A DNA stretch of 64,000 nt, from the NCBI GenBank assembly GCA_963995505.1, contig OZ023197.1, forward strand, positions 12,150,475 to 12,214,474, in the 5' to 3' direction. Numbering within the stretch: the stretch's first letter is position 1; each line of letters begins with the position of its first letter. Shown in pieces: positions 61,301 to 64,000 of the stretch. Below the pieces are notes generated by a model, which saw nothing but the letters and a program-made list of their open reading frames with translations, ran no database searches and was not told the DNA's origin. The position numbers and the translations under genes were made by a program. Source of the DNA: Hypericum androsaemum (lineage: Eukaryota; Streptophyta; Magnoliopsida; Malpighiales; Hypericaceae).

Positions 61301-62183
61301 CATAAATAATACCATTTTTCGAAAAGTAGCAACTACTATTAGAAAAATAAAAGGAAAAACCTTCAATGTCCAACATTGGAATAGAAATAATATTTCTGGT
61401 AATAGATGAAATGAAATAACAATTATTAAGTTCCAGTCTATACCCACTGGGTAAGTCAATACTATATGTCCCTACGGGTTCGGCAGCAACTCGTGCTCCA
61501 TTACCTACGCATAGGGCGACTTCACCCGGTCTAACTGCCCTACTCTCTATGAGACTTTCCACATTTGTACAAATGTGTAATCCACATGCGGTATCTAATA
61601 CCCAGCAGTCAGTTCTATTAGTGGACATATTTATCTCAATAACAAACATACCTGTTCCAGAGCTAGAGACACCTAGTGCCCTATTCTCAGCAGCCAGAAC
61701 TTTACAGTCTCTCTTCCAGTGCCCCTTCTCCTTGCAGTGGAGGCACACATCCTTGTCTACCCGCTCTTTCTTTTGAATACTACTCTTAGGTTTAAAGAAC
61801 TTTGGCTTAGAACTATTCTTAGCCTTATTCTTCTACTTCTTTCTGCCTTTAAGTGCAGAGCTAGAAGAGGAACCCACCATGAGCACATTCCTTCCCTTCG
61901 AAGAAGTACCTTCAAAAGTCTTAAGTATGTTATGCAGCTTAGGCCTAGCCGTTCCAAGCAACATTACACACTGCGCCTGCTTTACATCATCCTGATGCTT
62001 CTTTTGAGCCTCTATGTCAAACAAAGCAAGTTCAAAAGAATCATCCGCAGGGGTAACAGGGATGGTCATGTCTAACACATACTCAATCCTTTCTTGCCTT
62101 AGAATCAAATGCATGTTTCGGTGCCAATCCAAAAAGTTTGGCCTAGCCAACTTGTTTGATTCCAGTATAAATCTCAATGACAT
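58314..62183 (-). pseudogene. Copia gag-pol, one frame with three stop codons
   Basis: All parts share one reading frame of 1290 codons. Gag starts at 62183 ('MSLRFILESNKLARPNFLDW'), with zinc knuckle CLHCKEKGHWKRDC near 61745. Protease reads WVLDTACGLHIC, with DTA at the active site where DTG or DSG is usual. Integrase core lies around 61070-60390 ('[20 protein letters not shown]', [26 protein letters not shown]). Reverse transcriptase has ARLVAKGYKQRDGINYDETF and YVDD near 59300. RNase H carries AEYIAASEAAKEAVW, and the frame ends GVRRMGDWL at 58314. In-frame stops interrupt it at 61833 (TAG), 61188 (TGA, where a Trp precedes HCRLGH in relatives) and 60390 (TAA). No frameshift was found. 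Confidence 0.92.
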
Positions 62184-63833
62184 GTTCGCTATTTCAACAC
62201 ACCTAAAGGAAATAAGTTAAAACGGGAATTAAACATAATTCCTATGATCATCAGTCAGCATTCAAAATAAACACGGCCTTTAGCTTTATTTTGTCTTCAT
62301 TATTTTTACATACTCAACGACCTCATCGGAAGAGTACGAATTTATATCTAATATAAATCTTAATGGACTAGGATCCACATTCCTACTATCACAACCCCTG
62401 CTTTGGCTGGTGATTGTAACAGCATAACTGGTAGGTCTCGAAACCAATTGTAGTTCATACAATTCCTAGTTATCGGACCCAGTCCAATCGATGTCCCATC
62501 ATTATTTCCTTGCTTTGGCTAGTGAAATAACTTAGGTGGTTTTCAACCATCACACGGCGACATTTACATGTCCCTATAAGAGTTCCATAAGACGTAGTTC
62601 CAAGCAAAAGACTTTGGTCTTAAATACTATAGAACGAAATCTCGGTTTCACTTAATTATGACGGAAGACATCATTCATTCTAAATGAAAACCATATTTAA
62701 GTTTGAGGAACATTTTAACGGGGTATTTAACTTGCTCAAACAAGATCCATTTATTGTCCACATGTTATTTTATAAGATCCAACTTAGAAATTAAATGTAA
62801 ACAGTTATTACAATCTAATTCATTATTTTCAGTTCAGGGACCTAATTGTAATTTAAGAATTAATTCAGGAACCAAAAAGTAATTTGCCAGCTATTCCGGA
62901 AATTACAGAAATATCCGAGGACCAAACTTTAAATCTACAAAAAGTCCAAGGACCAAACTATAATTTTCCATACAAGCAAATTTACAAATAAGTCCCTATA
63001 ATTAACCGGGGACTAGATTGCAATTTCTTGATTAATCCAGGTACCATATCATAATTAACTGCCAAAGCCGAATTTCAGAAACACCCCAAGGGCATATCTG
63101 CAAATTCAGTTTTTAAGAAATTGCAAGGAAGCCCCTGAAGAACATCAAATTTCCAAGACCAAGTCCCTAGGAAATTTGCAAATCGGTCCCTGACAACCGT
63201 CTACCTATCGGCGCCGATCCGATCGACACTTCCGACCTTCAGACGAAGCCCACGACCGGGTGAGTCCTCCGGTGGTCCCAAACTACCGAGTTTTCGCGCG
63301 TCCTACCCGAAATCGGTTGACGACGCGGTCAAAAATTAACACGACGTTGGCTCGACGACCCGCCACTATCGACGCCTCTCCGTTGCGCACCGCCCTTACG
63401 AACATGATTCTGGAAGGAAAACGAGAACGTCGGTTGTCTCAGACAACCGATTGGCGGCGCGTGGCGACCGGTGTCGTCGAAGCGGCAAAACGAACGACCG
63501 GCGTTCTACGACACCACGTCGCTCGCGCCGATCCAACGTTCACCGCTACCACTCTGACGCCGCCCACGACGAGACGAGCTCGTCGGTGGTAGCCGATCCC
63601 AGAAAGGGCCGCGCGTGGCGGCCGTCGCGTTAGCGAGGCGGACACCGCCTCCAAGGCTGTCCGCATATTTTTTTCCCCGCATCATACGAGAATTTTAGGC
63701 CCCAAGCCCGCATGAAACTTTTCAATCAGATTCCAGATTTTCAATTATAACTAAAACAAGGCCATTTCTAATCTGAATGAAAATTTCATGCAATCAATTT
63801 ATGAACTTATGTATACAGCCATAAAATCAGCCT
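62184..63833 (-). other. Copia untranslated leader with a GC-rich block
   Basis: 1.65 kb between primer site and gag. The part at 62200-62800 is AT-rich and non-coding. 62930-63140 resembles, in inverted orientation, sequence of the 3' LTR region near 57950-58200. A CpG-dense, GC-rich block lies at about 63190-63660. Short frames in that block are compositional. Confidence 0.6.
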
Positions 63834-63846
63834 AGCTCTGATACCA
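63834..63846 (-). other. Copia primer-binding site
   Basis: Complement of AGCTCTGATACCA, giving TGGTATCAGAGCT, which pairs with the 3' end of initiator-Met tRNA. It is separated from the LTR edge at 63849 by two bases. Confidence 0.85.
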
Positions 63847-63848
63847 AT

Positions 63849-64000
63849 TGTTAGAAATTATTAGGCGAACCTCCAAGGTCGTCGCAGCGGAAGTTAAAAT
63901 TTTTATCCAACATGTAACTGATTTGGCGGTATAACATAAAACATAAGAGTATAGTTAGAGAGTTCTTACAAATCTCCGTAGATCAAAGCTCTTCGTGGAT
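63849..64000 (-). repeat. 5' LTR of the Copia, partial
   Basis: Plus-strand start TGTTAGAAATTATTAGGCGA, giving an LTR 3' edge ...CTAACA. The window ends inside it. Apart from the terminal TGTTAG it does not match the corresponding edge at 56955. Confidence 0.65.

Larger units (their letters stand above)
56955..64000 (-). mobile_element. Copia retrotransposon, nearly complete, running off the window
   Basis: From its 5' side (minus strand): an LTR edge at 63849 continuing past 64000, primer-binding site TGGTATCAGAGCT (63834-63846), a long leader (63833-62184), a polyprotein region (62183-58314), polypurine tract AAGTGGGAGAT (58300-58310), and a 3' LTR region at 58299-56955 beginning TGTTAG and ending CTAACA. 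It cuts NLR copy A in its N-terminal region. The two LTR edges agree only in the last six bases (CTAACA), which is unexpected for one element. The left flank CCATC (56950-56954) would be the target duplication to look for beyond the window. Confidence 0.85.

Noticed and set aside
63260..63666. Arg-rich frames near the right end
   Set aside because: Compositional frames in a CpG-rich retrotransposon leader; no domain, and they overlap each other on both strands.

Overview
The window is nuclear DNA of a flowering plant, probably a eudicot. Multi-exon genes have GT-AG introns, the gene families are plant-specific (PPR, LBD, tau-class GST, germin-like, CC-NB-ARC-LRR), intergenic DNA is AT-rich, and plant transposons are abundant. 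I cannot name the species. Nothing here is bacterial or viral.

Region 1 (1-8.3 kb, genes on the minus strand): a complete ten-exon PPR4 gene (RRM plus PPR, the chloroplast rps12 trans-splicing factor family) followed by a single-exon PLS-class PPR gene that stops before any DYW domain. Region 2 (8.3-25.4 kb) is a repeat zone with no intact gene. It holds a 22-bp minisatellite, three copies of a dispersed repeat carrying broken pieces of an unrecognised gene, a Mutator-like element that captured a U2AF35 fragment (15833-17089, perfect 9-bp target duplication), two Cassandra TRIM elements with 5S rRNA-derived LTRs (17781-18374, perfect 5-bp target duplication; 23358-~23947), and one relic exon of a cationic amino acid transporter.

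Region 3 (25.4-48 kb) holds the other ordinary genes: a two-exon tau GST with a retroposed insert in its intron, a non-autonomous LTR retrotransposon (27868-30098), a DIVARICATA/SRM1-type MYB gene, an LBD22-like LOB-domain gene whose 3' tail is repeated downstream of its stop, two divergently transcribed germin-like genes, the mitochondrial ATPase inhibitor IF1, and an MMTAG2-like basic nuclear protein. IF1 and the MMTAG2-like gene are head to head, and a Mutator-like MITE sits in the shared upstream DNA.

Region 4 (49-64 kb) is a wrecked CC-NB-ARC-LRR resistance-gene locus on the minus strand. NLR copy A (55212-56954) has lost three residues from its P-loop and is hit by Copia elements on both sides. 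Copy B (49043-~50818) lacks everything before the MHD motif and carries frameshifts. A truncated Copia element (~50819-55211) with a nearly perfectly palindromic 591-bp LTR region lies between them. A second Copia element (56955 to beyond the window end) has a single polyprotein frame broken by only three stop codons. The simplest reading is that a deletion joined the RNase H region of the first Copia to NLR B.

No clearly new biological system was found. The strongest unusual structures are the palindromic LTR, the mismatched LTR ends of the second Copia, the copia-NLR deletion chimera, the U2AF35 Pack-MULE and the repeated LBD tail.
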